Below are positions 41,767 to 49,727 of a DNA stretch of 64,000 nucleotides, one piece after another. Source of the DNA: Geodermatophilus ruber (GTDB taxonomy: Bacteria; Actinomycetota; Actinomycetes; Mycobacteriales; Geodermatophilaceae); contig NZ_FOSW01000014.1 in NCBI RefSeq assembly GCF_900114385.1, forward strand, positions 62,001 through 126,000, given 5' to 3'. How positions within the stretch are numbered: the first letter of the stretch is position 1; each line of letters begins with the position of its first letter. A model generated the notes under the pieces. That model was not told the origin of the DNA. It was given only the letters and a program-made list of their open reading frames with translations, and ran no database searches. Position numbers and translations under genes: made by a program.

Positions 41767-42621
41767 ATGAGCGACCGGACGCAGGGTTCGGTGCGCACCG
41801 GGGCCCGCATCGGGGAGAACACCCTCTCCGCGACGGGAGCGGCCGCGCAGCCGGCCGCGACCGACGGGCAGCAGCCCGGGGCGTCGCCGACCCAGGCCAT
41901 CCCCGGCACGGCCACCCAGCGGGCCCAGGCCGGCGCGGCGCCCGAGGGCACCGCGCCGGTCACCGGTGCCGGAGCGCCGCGCACCCAGGGCCCCGCCGCC
42001 CAGGCTGTGGCGCCGTCGACGGCGCCCCCCCAGACGGCCACCCCCCGGACGGCCGCCCCTCCTGCAGCGGCTGCCGTGAGCGCGCCGCCGGCGGTCACCC
42101 CCCTGGGGGTTGCCCCGCAGGGTGCCGCTGCCCAGAGCGCCCCGGTGGCGACCGGCGTCCCCCAGGGCGCGCCCGCGGCCGCCGTCGCGCAGCCGGCCGC
42201 CGTCGCGCAGCCGGCGACCGTCAAGGCCGCTGGGGCCAAGGCGAAGGCCGCCCGTGGCCCCCGCCGCGCCCGCCTCCAGCTGCGGCACATCGACACCTGG
42301 TCGGCGCTGAAGATCTCGCTGGTGCTGTCGATCGCGCTGTTCTTCATCTGGATGGTCGCCGTCGGCATCCTCTACGGCGTCCTGTCCGGTCTCGGCGTCT
42401 TCGAGACCCTCAACGACCTCTTCGGCCAGCTCGGCACCGCTTCCGGCGGCGACAGCAGCAGCGAGTTCATCACCCCGGGCATCGTGTTCGGCGGGGCGGC
42501 GGTCATCGGGGCCATCAACATCGTGCTGATGACCGCGCTGTGCACCGTCGCCGCGTTCATCTACAACATGTGCTCGGACCTGGTCGGCGGCCTCGAGGTC
42601 ACCCTCTCCGAGCGCGACTGA
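41767..42621 (+). CDS. DUF3566 membrane protein
   Basis: 284 residues, homologue of Rv0007 after gyrA. Residues 1-165 are a disordered Ala/Pro/Gln region. The DUF3566 domain follows: RRARLQLRHIDTWSALKISL, a first membrane helix (about 178-205) and a second (about 238-265) ending FIYNMCSDLVGGLEVTL. Function not established; position next to gyrA and tRNA-Ile is strongly conserved in actinomycetes. Confidence 0.9.
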   Translation: MSDRTQGSVRTGARIGENTLSATGAAAQPAATDGQQPGASPTQAIPGTATQRAQAGAAPEGTAPVTGAGAPRTQGPAAQAVAPSTAPPQTATPRTAAPPAAAAVSAPPAVTPLGVAPQGAAAQSAPVATGVPQGAPAAAVAQPAAVAQPATVKAAGAKAKAARGPRRARLQLRHIDTWSALKISLVLSIALFFIWMVAVGILYGVLSGLGVFETLNDLFGQLGTASGGDSSSEFITPGIVFGGAAVIGAINIVLMTALCTVAAFIYNMCSDLVGGLEVTLSERD

Positions 42622-42648
42622 GGGTGACCCCCTGCGGGGTCGCCCTCG
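42622..42648 (+). terminator. hairpin after DUF3566 gene
   Basis: GGGTGACCCC pairs with GGGGTCGCCC around CTGC, with one T-G wobble, immediately after the stop codon. Confidence 0.65.
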
Positions 42649-42676
42649 GCGACCAGGTACGCTGTTCGAGGTTCAC

Positions 42677-42750
42677 GGGCCTGTAGCTCAGGCGGTTAGA
42701 GCGCATCCCTGATAAGGATGAGGCCGGAGGTTCAAGTCCTCCCAGGCCCA
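42677..42750 (+). tRNA. ileT: tRNA-Ile (GAT anticodon)
   Basis: 74 nt; acceptor GGGCCTG pairs with CAGGCCC, anticodon loop CTGATAA with GAT at 42711-42713, T-loop TTCAAGT. CCA is not encoded. Matches ileT in this position in mycobacteria. Confidence 0.97.
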
Positions 42751-42856
42751 CCCGTGTCCCGGCGTCGACGGCGCCAGCGGTGCCGGCTCCGCTCCGGGGA
42801 AGGCCCCGGGCCCCCTCCCTCAGGAGGCGGGCACTCCCCTCGAGGAGGTACTCCGC

Positions 42857-43000
42857 GTGCTGAAGAAGCTGGCCCTGGCGGCCGCCGCCGTCGGCGCCCT
42901 CGCCCTCGTCCGTAAGCGCTCGGCCGGCCAGGCCGAGGCCGACCTGTGGCACGAGGCCACCCGCGGCCCCGACGCGGTCAGCACACCCACCGACCGCTGA
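42857..43000 (+). CDS. DLW-39 family small protein
   Basis: 47 residues starting at GTG 42857, with GAGGAGG 9 nt upstream. The protein begins MLKKLALAAAAVGALALVRK, a membrane-type helix with a basic edge, and contains the family signature ADLWHEAT. The DLW-39 family is a short conserved actinobacterial protein found between gyrA and the tRNA genes; no function is known. Confidence 0.85.
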   Translation: MLKKLALAAAAVGALALVRKRSAGQAEADLWHEATRGPDAVSTPTDR

Positions 43001-43032
43001 CCCACCGGGGCCACTCTGGCGAGAGCCAGCCC

Positions 43033-43105
43033 GGGGACGTAGCTCAATTGGCAGAGCACCGCCTTTGCAAGGCGGGGGTTAGGGGTTCGATTCCCCTCGT
43101 CTCCA
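43033..43105 (+). tRNA. alaT: tRNA-Ala (TGC anticodon)
   Basis: 73 nt; acceptor GGGGACG with CGTCTCC including the G3-U70 wobble that identifies tRNA-Ala; anticodon TGC at 43066-43068 in loop TTTGCAA. Its 3' end (43087-43109) is repeated exactly at 44239-44261. Confidence 0.97.
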
Positions 43106-43109
43106 CTCC
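43087..43109 (+). repeat. attL-like direct repeat (tRNA-Ala 3' end)
   Basis: 23 bp covering the T-arm and acceptor of tRNA-Ala plus 4 nt, identical to 44239-44261. Upstream bases are also similar (GCGGGG-rich T-arm), so the second copy is a degraded partial tRNA duplicate, as made by site-specific integration. Confidence 0.75.
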
Positions 43110-43286
43110 TCTGACCTGCGGATCCCTCTCCGTCGGGGGCTCGGGCGAGCCCTCCGGAGGGGTCTCGGTCCGCACAAGGTCCGCAACTGGTCCGCGGGAT
43201 GTGGCCCGCAGGGCGTCCAGCCGGTCGGCCACGTCGTTCAGGTCGTCGTCGAACAGGTCGGCGTAGCGGTTCAGGGTCATGGCCGT
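43106..43286 (-). pseudogene. tyrosine integrase C-terminal remnant
   Basis: The minus strand right next to tRNA-Ala encodes TAMTLNRYADLFDDDLNDVA followed by DRLDALR, the characteristic C-terminal end of actinobacterial tyrosine recombinases (active-site tyrosine in LNRYADLF). Everything upstream of that end is missing: the coding similarity stops near 43286, where the GAF-ANTAR promoter begins. The frame then runs on through the tRNA gene, as in many integrases sitting at tRNA sites. A relic, not a working enzyme. Confidence 0.75.
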
Positions 43287-43324
43287 GCGTTTCCGATCGG
43301 CCGCTGCACGTGTCACAATTCGGC

Positions 43325-44137
43325 ATGGGCACGAGCAGTGCCGAACCTCCCGATCGTTCCCAACCTCCCGAGACGGCCGACCCGGACCAGACGGCCGACC
43401 CGAACGAGCGTCGCGGGCGCCCGTCGTCGCACGCGGGAGAAGAGACGGTGCGGGACGACCTGTCGCAGGGCTTGTCCGACCTGGCGCGGAAGATGCAGCA
43501 CCAGACCGACGCCGCGGCGGTCATGGAGCTCATCGTCTCCTCGGTGGCAGGAACCATCCCCGGCGCCGAGCACGCCACGATCAGCCTCGTGCACGGCCGC
43601 CGCCGGGTGGTGTCGGCGGCGGCCACCGGGGAGCTGGCGCGACGGTTCGACGATCTGCAGGAGAGCACGCAACAGGGCCCTTGCCTGGACGCCATGTACC
43701 AGCAGGTGACCGTTCGCGTCGACGACCTGGCCGCCGACCCGCGCTGGCCGGAGTTGGCCCGGCGGGCCACGGCGGAGCTGGGCGTGGCCAGCATGCTGTG
43801 TTTCCAGCTGTTCGTGCGCGATCAGGACCTGGGGGGGCTGAACCTGCTGGCTCACCGCCCCGGGGCATTCACCGACGAGTCCGAGCGCATCGGCCTGCTC
43901 TTCGCCAGCCACGCCGCGGTCGCGGTCGCCGACGCCCAGGACCTGAACCACATGACCACGGCACTGAGGAGCCGGGATGTGATCGGCCAAGCCAAGGGCA
44001 TCCTCATGGAGCGCTACAAGATCACCGCGGAGGTGGCGTTCGCCCTGCTCGCCAAGACCAGTCAAGACACCAACCGCAAGCTCCACGACGTGGCTGAGTA
44101 TCTGAGCCAGACCGGCACGCTTGGCATCGAACGCTGA
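43325..44137 (+). CDS. GAF-ANTAR RNA-binding regulator
   Basis: 270 residues. An acidic Pro-rich tail (1-45), a GAF domain (about 55-200, with TISLVHGRRRVVSAAATG and QQGPCLDAMYQQ) and a C-terminal ANTAR domain (about 210-258; RDVIGQAKGILMERYKITAE, then AFALLAKTSQDTNRKL). ANTAR proteins act as antiterminators by binding two-hexaloop RNA hairpins; the GAF ligand is unknown. It is the sole intact gene between the two tRNA-Ala 3' repeats, hence probable cargo of the relic element. ATG 43325 is chosen because upstream codons overlap the integrase relic. Confidence 0.9.
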   Translation: MGTSSAEPPDRSQPPETADPDQTADPNERRGRPSSHAGEETVRDDLSQGLSDLARKMQHQTDAAAVMELIVSSVAGTIPGAEHATISLVHGRRRVVSAAATGELARRFDDLQESTQQGPCLDAMYQQVTVRVDDLAADPRWPELARRATAELGVASMLCFQLFVRDQDLGGLNLLAHRPGAFTDESERIGLLFASHAAVAVADAQDLNHMTTALRSRDVIGQAKGILMERYKITAEVAFALLAKTSQDTNRKLHDVAEYLSQTGTLGIER

Positions 44138-44238
44138 CCGTCGGACTCTCCGCGGGTAGTCAGCCGAGGTCCACCCCGGCCCGATAACGCCCTTCCGGCG
44201 GCCGGCGCAGTCGGAGAGGCTCCAGCGGGGTGGGGGGC

Positions 44239-44261
44239 TCGATTCCCCTCGTCTCCACTCC
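44239..44261 (+). repeat. attR-like direct repeat (partial tRNA-Ala)
   Basis: Second exact copy of the 23-bp tRNA-Ala 3' end, preceded by a degraded T-arm (GCGGGG...). No anticodon stem or 5' half follows, so it is not a tRNA gene. Confidence 0.75.
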
Positions 44262-44373
44262 GCTCCCTCGGGACCTCGGTCCCTTTACTCCTCCGCGTCG
44301 CCCGGCCACTGTCAGCGGGGCCGCTGGCCCACCGGACGGGCGGGCCGGGGCGCACGGCTGCCGAGGAGGAGCC

Positions 44374-44868
44374 ATGGCACGCAAGACCATGGACTGCCGG
44401 ATGATGCCCAGCGAGAGCAACTGCACCGTCCAGATCTCCGGCGAGGAGGACGAGGTCCTCGAGCTGGCCGCGGCGCACGCCGTCACCACGCACGGTCACA
44501 CCGACGGTCCCGAGCTGCGGCGGGAGCTGCAGGCGGGGCTGCGCGACGAGGGCGAGCTGCAGCTGGAGGCGGGTGCCTTCGTCCAGCTCATCGAGTTCCA
44601 CGCGCGGGACCTCGACGGTTTCGGCGAGGCCGTCGAGCAGTGGCGGGAGCGGATGGGTCGCGAGGCGACCGCCCGCTGGGGCGTCGTGGCCGCCGACCGG
44701 GACCGCCCGGAGACCTACGTGGAACTCGTGGCGTTCCCGGACCACGACGCGGCGATGCGCAACTCCGAGCATCCCGTCACCGCGGACTTCGCCAAGCGCA
44801 TGCAGGAGGTCACGGAGGGGGAGGCCCAGTTCCGCAACCTCGACGTCGTCCAGGTGCTGCGCATGTGA
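44374..44868 (+). CDS. DUF1059 protein fused to a dimeric-barrel-like domain
   Basis: 164 residues. The N-terminal ~58 residues fit DUF1059 (MARKTMDCRMMPSESNCTVQ, EVLELAAAHAVTTHG, then ELRRELQAGLRDE). Residues about 68-160 look like a dimeric alpha-beta barrel of the antibiotic-monooxygenase type (FVQLIEFHARDLDGFGEAVE, YVELVAFPDHDAAMRNSEHP). DUF1059 usually stands alone at about 60 residues, so this is a fusion. Role unknown. GAGGAGGAG 3-5 nt before the ATG. Confidence 0.75.
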   Translation: MARKTMDCRMMPSESNCTVQISGEEDEVLELAAAHAVTTHGHTDGPELRRELQAGLRDEGELQLEAGAFVQLIEFHARDLDGFGEAVEQWRERMGREATARWGVVAADRDRPETYVELVAFPDHDAAMRNSEHPVTADFAKRMQEVTEGEAQFRNLDVVQVLRM

Positions 44869-44880
44869 GACGCGCTGCCC

Positions 44881-44911
44881 GTCCGCTCCCCGTGTCTCGC
44901 GGGGAGTGGAC
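44881..44911 (+). terminator. hairpin between DUF1059 gene and ppiA
   Basis: GTCCGCTCCCC pairs with GGGGAGTGGAC with one G-T wobble around a 9-nt loop, 12 nt after the stop codon. Confidence 0.6.
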
Positions 44912-44929
44912 CAGTGGGAGAGTGAACCC

Positions 44930-45462
<533 letters not shown>

Positions 45463-45466
<4 letters not shown>

Positions 45467-46359
45467 CCACCGGCCCGGACGACGGGGGCGCCGGGCCCGG
45501 CCAACCGCAGCCGGCGCCCCCGACGGCGTTCTGCTACCGGCACTCCGACCGGTCCACCCGCATCTCCTGCGCGCGGTGCGGGCGGCCGATCTGCCCGCAG
45601 TGCATGACCCCCGCCTCGGTCGGGTTCCAGTGCCCGGAGTGCGTCCGCGAGGGGCGGGCCACGGTCCGGCAGCCGCGCGCGACGCCGGTGCTGCGCCGGG
45701 CGGGCCGCCGGTTCGGGACGGTGACGGTCACCCTCATCGGGCTCAACGTGGCGATGTTCGTCGTCACCGCGGTCTCGGCCGGCCTCGCCGGCGCCAACCC
45801 GCTGGACAACCAGTACTCGCCGCTGTTCGCCCAGCTCTCCCAGGTGCCGATCCTCGTCGAGCTCGGCGAGGACTGGCGGCTGCTCACCGCAGCGTTCCTG
45901 CACATCGGGCCCATGCACCTGGTGCTCAACATGCTGGCCCTGCTGATCTTCGGCTCCGAGCTCGAGCGCCAGCTGGGCCGGTGGCGCTACCTCGCCGTCT
46001 ACCTCATCTCCGCCCTGGGCGGCGCCGTCGCGCTGCAGCTGTTCGGGGAGCCCGGGCGGCCGGTCGCGGGCGCGTCGGCGGCGATCTACGGCCTGCTCGG
46101 CGGCTTGGCGGTGCTCATGCTCGCCCGCCGCGAGGACCTGCGCGGGCTGCTGACCCTGCTGGCGATCAACGTGGCCATCAGCTTCCTGCCCGGCGTCTCG
46201 CTGCTCGGGCACCTCGGCGGGCTGGTGGCCGGTTTCGCCGCCACCGCCGTGGTCGTGCTCCTCCGACGGCGCACCGAGCTGCAGGTCCTGGGGCTCATGC
46301 TGCTGGCCGGGGTCCTGGCCGTCGTCGCCCTGACCGTGCCGACGCTCGTCGTCCTGTAG
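45463..46359 (+). CDS. rhomboid intramembrane serine protease with N-terminal zinc ribbon
   Basis: 298 residues if read from a CTG at 45463 that overlaps the ppiA stop (CTGA). N-terminal zinc-ribbon cysteines CARCGRPICPQC and CPEC (about 30-62), then six or seven helices with the rhomboid motifs HIGPMHLVLNM, serine in VAGASAAIYGLLGG and histidine in LLGHLGGLVAG. No ATG, GTG or TTG occurs in frame between ppiA and the zinc ribbon; the next ATG (45604) would cut the ribbon in two. The start codon is therefore uncertain. Confidence 0.88.
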
Positions 46360-46364
46360 CCCCG

Positions 46365-46796
46365 TCAGGGGCGGAACCGGCCATGTCCGCCCCGGGAGGC
46401 GAGGTCCTGGAGGGCACGAGCGACCTCCTCCGGCGGCGCGCCCAGGTCGCGGCGCCCCAGGAGGATCAGCATCCCATCGTCGTCCGGCCCGGCGGCGGTG
46501 TCGAGCTCCAGCAGCCGGGACCGGACGCCGAGCCGCCGGGTCTCCCGTACCCCGACCCGCAGCTGCGGCCAGGGCAGCCGCACGGTGCCGGTCAGCGTCC
46601 GCACGGCGACCCCCGCCGGCCCCGCGGACAACCGGGGCCGCAGCAGCCGGTCACGGGCCGCCAGCGCCACGAGCAGCAGCGCCGCGCCACCGACCAGGAG
46701 GCGGCCGAGCGGGTCCAGCAGGACCGCGACCACGCCGAGCACCACGCCGGCGGCGGCGAGGACGGCGGTCTGCGCACCGGGTGCCGACCAGTCCAT
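46365..46796 (-). CDS. PH-like domain membrane protein (Rv0010c type)
   Basis: 143 residues: two close hydrophobic helices at residues about 10-50 (AVLAAAGVVLGVVAVLLDPL) and a C-terminal bacterial-PH-like domain (GPAGVAVRTLTGTVRLPWPQ, LELDTAAGPDDDGMLILLG). Position next to ppiA and the rhomboid gene matches Rv0010c. Function unknown. It is convergent with the rhomboid gene, with only 5 nt between stops. Confidence 0.8.
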   Translation of the reverse strand: MDWSAPGAQTAVLAAAGVVLGVVAVLLDPLGRLLVGGAALLLVALAARDRLLRPRLSAGPAGVAVRTLTGTVRLPWPQLRVGVRETRRLGVRSRLLELDTAAGPDDDGMLILLGRRDLGAPPEEVARALQDLASRGGHGRFRP

Positions 46797-46908
46797 GCGG
46801 CCAGCTTTCCAGCACACCCCTCCCGGGGCGTGGCGAGGGCACAGGTACGGGGACGTCCTACCATCGTCGCGGCGGGCGTGACGCCGCCCACGTCGATGAG
46901 GAGTGACC

Positions 46909-48066
46909 ATGCGAGACGCCGTCATCTGCGCCGCCGTGCGCACCCCGGTGGGCAAGCGCGGCGGAGGCCTGTCCGGCGTGCACGCCGTCGACCTCTCCGC
47001 GCACGTGCTCCAGGCCCTGGTGGAGCGGGCCGGCATCGACCCCGCCGCGGTGGACGACGTCTTCTGGGGGTGCGTGAGCCAGATCGGCGAGCAGACCTAC
47101 AACGTGGGCCGCACCGCCGCCCTCGCCGCCGGGTGGCCGGAGTCGGTGCCCGGGACGACGATCGACCGGCAGTGCGGCTCCTCCCAGCAGGCGGTGGCCT
47201 TCGCCGCGGCCACGGTGATCAGCGGCCAGGCCGACGTCGTCGTCGCCGGCGGCGTGGAGTCGATGAGCCGGGTGCCGATGGGCTCCTCGGTGGGCGACGG
47301 CGCTGCCGGGCGCCCGCTGGGTCCGCGCTTCCTGGAGCGCTACGGCGTGGCGCCCAACCAGGGCGTGGGTGCCGAGATGATCGCCGAGCGCTGGGGCTTC
47401 TCCCGCACCCAGCTCGACGAGTTCTCCCTGGCCTCGCACGAGAAGGCGGCCAAGGCGCAGGCCGACGGCGCCTTCGACGAGGAGATCGTCCCTGTCACCA
47501 CCCCCGACGGCACCGTGGTGCGCGCCGACGAGGGGATCCGCGCGGGCGGCACGCTGGAGAAGCTGGCCACGCTCAAGACCCCGTTCAAGGCCGATGGCGT
47601 CATCAGCGCCGGCAACGCCAGCCAGATCTCCGACGGCTCGGCTGCGCTGCTGGTCACCACCTCGGAGAAGGCCCGCGAGCTGGGTCTGCGCCCGCTGGTG
47701 CGCATCCACACCACCGTCATGGCCGGAGACGACCCGGTCATCATGCTCACCGCGCCGATCCCGGCGACGCAGAAGGTGCTGCAGCGCTCCGGGCTCGCCC
47801 TCGGCGACATCGGGGTGTTCGAGGTGAACGAGGCGTTCGCGCCGGTGCCGCTGGCCTGGCAGGTCGAGACCGGCGCCGACGGCGACCGGCTCAACCCCCG
47901 CGGCGGCGCGATCGCGCTGGGCCACCCGCTGGGCGGCTCGGGCGCCCGGATCATGACCACGCTGGTCCACAGCATGCTGGCCACCGGCACCCGCTACGGC
48001 CTGCAGACGATGTGCGAGGGCGGCGGGATGGCGAACGCGACGATCCTCGAGCTGCTGGACGCCTGA
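46909..48066 (+). CDS. thiolase family acetyl-CoA acetyltransferase
   Basis: 385 residues. Nucleophile C89 in IDRQCGSSQQ, NEAFAP, H339 in GGAIALGHPLGGSG and C369 in TMCEGGGMANA: all catalytic residues kept. It condenses or cleaves 3-ketoacyl-CoA; whether biosynthetic or degradative cannot be told. ATG 46909 has GAGGAG 5 nt upstream. It interrupts the crgA neighbourhood: mycobacteria have no thiolase here. Confidence 0.92.
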   Translation: MRDAVICAAVRTPVGKRGGGLSGVHAVDLSAHVLQALVERAGIDPAAVDDVFWGCVSQIGEQTYNVGRTAALAAGWPESVPGTTIDRQCGSSQQAVAFAAATVISGQADVVVAGGVESMSRVPMGSSVGDGAAGRPLGPRFLERYGVAPNQGVGAEMIAERWGFSRTQLDEFSLASHEKAAKAQADGAFDEEIVPVTTPDGTVVRADEGIRAGGTLEKLATLKTPFKADGVISAGNASQISDGSAALLVTTSEKARELGLRPLVRIHTTVMAGDDPVIMLTAPIPATQKVLQRSGLALGDIGVFEVNEAFAPVPLAWQVETGADGDRLNPRGGAIALGHPLGGSGARIMTTLVHSMLATGTRYGLQTMCEGGGMANATILELLDA

Positions 48067-48079
48067 GTCCACAGCCCCC

Positions 48080-48122
48080 CGACGGCAGCCCCCGGTCCGC
48101 CGTGGACCGGGGGCTGCCGTCG
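48080..48122 (+). terminator. strong terminator after the thiolase gene
   Basis: 19-bp perfect stem (48080-48098 with 48104-48122) and a 5-nt loop. Confidence 0.85.
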
Positions 48123-48485
48123 TCCTGGGGACAACCGGTGCGCCTAGCGGCATCTGCCGTGGTCACGCCGCGTGTCGACCGTCCGGCGGCGGGGTACGGA
48201 GGCGCCGAGGTGATCGTCCGGAGCGTGGCTCCATGTCGACTCATCCACAGTTGGGTACACAGCTGGGGACGGACTTGCACCGGTGTAGTTACCCATGTGC
48301 CGTTCCCGTCACACCCGTACCACCGACAGAAAAACCGCAGGTCAGCGGCGTTCGGTCGAACATTCGTTCTCCACATCCGGTGGACAACTCTGGGGGTAGC
48401 GCGCTTTGTCGACCTGTGGACGACGAGGTGGGCTGTGCACAGCGCGGCCGTCGTCCCGCTGCGAGTGGGGTAGCCCGCCGAACGT
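48123..48485. other. gene-free spacer with DnaA-box-like cluster
   Basis: About 360 bp between two terminators that face it from either side. No supported ORF. Near-consensus DnaA boxes: TCATCCACA (48241-48249), TTCTCCACA (48367-48375), TTGTCCACC (minus, 48379-48387), TCGTCCACA (minus, 48415-48423), CTGTGCACA (minus, 48434-48442). A LexA-like TCGAAC-ATTC-GTTC lies at 48356-48369. It is locally AT-richer (GACAGAAAAACC, GTAGTTACCC). Confidence 0.55.
48356..48369. promoter_or_regulatory. LexA/SOS-box-like palindrome
   Basis: TCGAAC, ATTC, GTTC matches 10 of 12 fixed positions of the actinobacterial SOS box (TCGAAC-N4-GTTCGA). No gene starts next to it, so a target is not evident. Confidence 0.4.
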
Positions 48486-48525
48486 GCCGGAGGCCCCCGT
48501 CCCGGCGGGGACGGGGGCCTCCGGC
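48486..48525 (-). terminator. strong terminator after crgA
   Basis: 18-bp perfect stem (48486-48503 and 48508-48525) with loop GGCG, 16 nt after the crgA stop on the minus strand. Confidence 0.85.
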
Positions 48526-48540
48526 GAGGTTCGACGGCGG

Positions 48541-48813
48541 TCAGCGCCAGCGCATCGACATCACCAGGCCGGCCACCATCAGGCCGAAGCCGATCGCGAA
48601 GTTCCACGCGTTCAGCGACACCATGAAGGGGATGTTCTCCCCGGCCACGTAGTACACGACGATCCACAGCAGGCCCAGAAGCATGAGCGCGACCATGACC
48701 GGGGCGTACCAGCGCGGGCTGGGCGTGGCCGCCCGCGCGGCCGCTGTCCCCGACTGCAGCGCACCCTGCGGCGGCGTGTAGACCGACTTCTTGCGCACCT
48801 TGGACTTGGGCAC
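48541..48813 (-). CDS. crgA: cell division protein CrgA
   Basis: 90 residues: basic start VPKSKVRKKSVYTPP, then two membrane helices (WYAPVMVALMLLGLLWIVVY, and NFAIGFGLMVAGLVMSM) with the conserved PSPRWY and NAWNFA motifs. CrgA recruits septal proteins (FtsZ, FtsQ, FtsI partners) in actinomycetes. GTG at 48813 is chosen from the conserved N-terminus. Orthologue of Rv0011c. Confidence 0.95.
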   Translation of the reverse strand: MPKSKVRKKSVYTPPQGALQSGTAAARAATPSPRWYAPVMVALMLLGLLWIVVYYVAGENIPFMVSLNAWNFAIGFGLMVAGLVMSMRWR

Positions 48814-48870
48814 CGTGCGAACTCCCTCCGGGGCCGGTTCGTCGCTGCCGGCCGAGACTGCCCTCCAGCC

Positions 48871-48876
48871 TAAGCT
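48871..48876 (+). promoter_or_regulatory. -10 element TAAGCT of leaderless DUF881 gene
   Basis: TAAGCT lies 6 nt before the GTG at 48883, the same geometry as at 1104 and 6252. Confidence 0.5.
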
Positions 48877-48882
48877 GGAACG

Positions 48883-49644
48883 GTGCTCGTGGTCCGCAGC
48901 CTGACCCGCCAGCGGGGTCGGTCGGCCTGGGCGGCGCTGGTCCCGGTGGTCGCCCTCGCCGCCGGCCTGCTGTTCGCGACCTCCAGCCAGACGGCTCAGG
49001 GCGGCGATCTGCGCGCCGGGGAGACCACCGAGCTGTCGGTCCTCATCGCCCAGCGCGAGCAGGTGCTGGCCCAGCAGCAGCAGCAACTGGCGGCCCTGCG
49101 CGCCCGGGCGCAGCAGCTGACCGACCAGGCGGCTACCCGCAACGGGGACGTGGCCGCGGCCCAGGCCGACGGTGACAGCGGGCTGCTGTCGGCCGGTCTG
49201 GTGGCCCTGCGCGGGCCGGGGGTGGAGATCACCCTCGACGACGCGCCCCGCCGTCCCGACCGCGCGCTGCCGGCCGGCGCCCGCCCCGACGACGTCGTGA
49301 TCCACCAGTCCGACGTGCAGGCCGTGGTGAACGCGGTGTGGGCCGCCGGCGCCGACGGCGTGGCGATCATGGACCAGCGGCTGATCGCCACCAGCGCGGT
49401 CCGCTGCGTGGGCAACGTGCTGCTCCTGCAGGGCCGGACCTACTCGCCGCCGTTCGTCGTCACCGCGATCGGCGACGCCGCGGCCATCCGCGCCCATCTG
49501 GCCGCCTCCCCCCAGGTGGCGGTGTTCGAGCAGGCGGTGGAGGACTACGGGCTGGGCTTCGCGGTCCGCGAGCGTCCGGCGGTGTCGGTGCCCGCCTACG
49601 ATGGCCCCCTGGGCTTGCAGCACGCCACCGCCGTCGGGGAGTGA
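48883..49644 (+). CDS. DUF881 envelope protein
   Basis: 253 residues, homologue of Rv0012. N-terminal signal-anchor (about 15-35), a coiled coil rich in Q/L (about 50-85, EQVLAQQQQQLAALRARAQQ) and the DUF881 domain with LRGPGVEITLDDA, IHQSDVQAVVNAVWAAGADG and QRLIATSAVRCVGNVLL. Bitopic protein with an extracytoplasmic domain of unknown function in the crgA/pknB cluster. Confidence 0.88.
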   Translation: MLVVRSLTRQRGRSAWAALVPVVALAAGLLFATSSQTAQGGDLRAGETTELSVLIAQREQVLAQQQQQLAALRARAQQLTDQAATRNGDVAAAQADGDSGLLSAGLVALRGPGVEITLDDAPRRPDRALPAGARPDDVVIHQSDVQAVVNAVWAAGADGVAIMDQRLIATSAVRCVGNVLLLQGRTYSPPFVVTAIGDAAAIRAHLAASPQVAVFEQAVEDYGLGFAVRERPAVSVPAYDGPLGLQHATAVGE

Positions 49645-49727
49645 TCGCGCGGGCGTGCGCACCCGGAACGGGCACGCCGCAGCCGGGGCGGGTCCTGCCG
49701 CCGTCCACCGGAGAGATCGAGCCCGCC

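Noticed and set aside
44231..44265. Second tRNA-Ala gene
   Set aside because: Only the T-arm and acceptor 3' strand are present; no anticodon arm or matching 5' acceptor.
48233..48652. Plus-strand 139-codon frame in the thiolase-crgA spacer
   Set aside because: It runs through the crgA terminator and antisense to crgA; no ribosome site and no homology.
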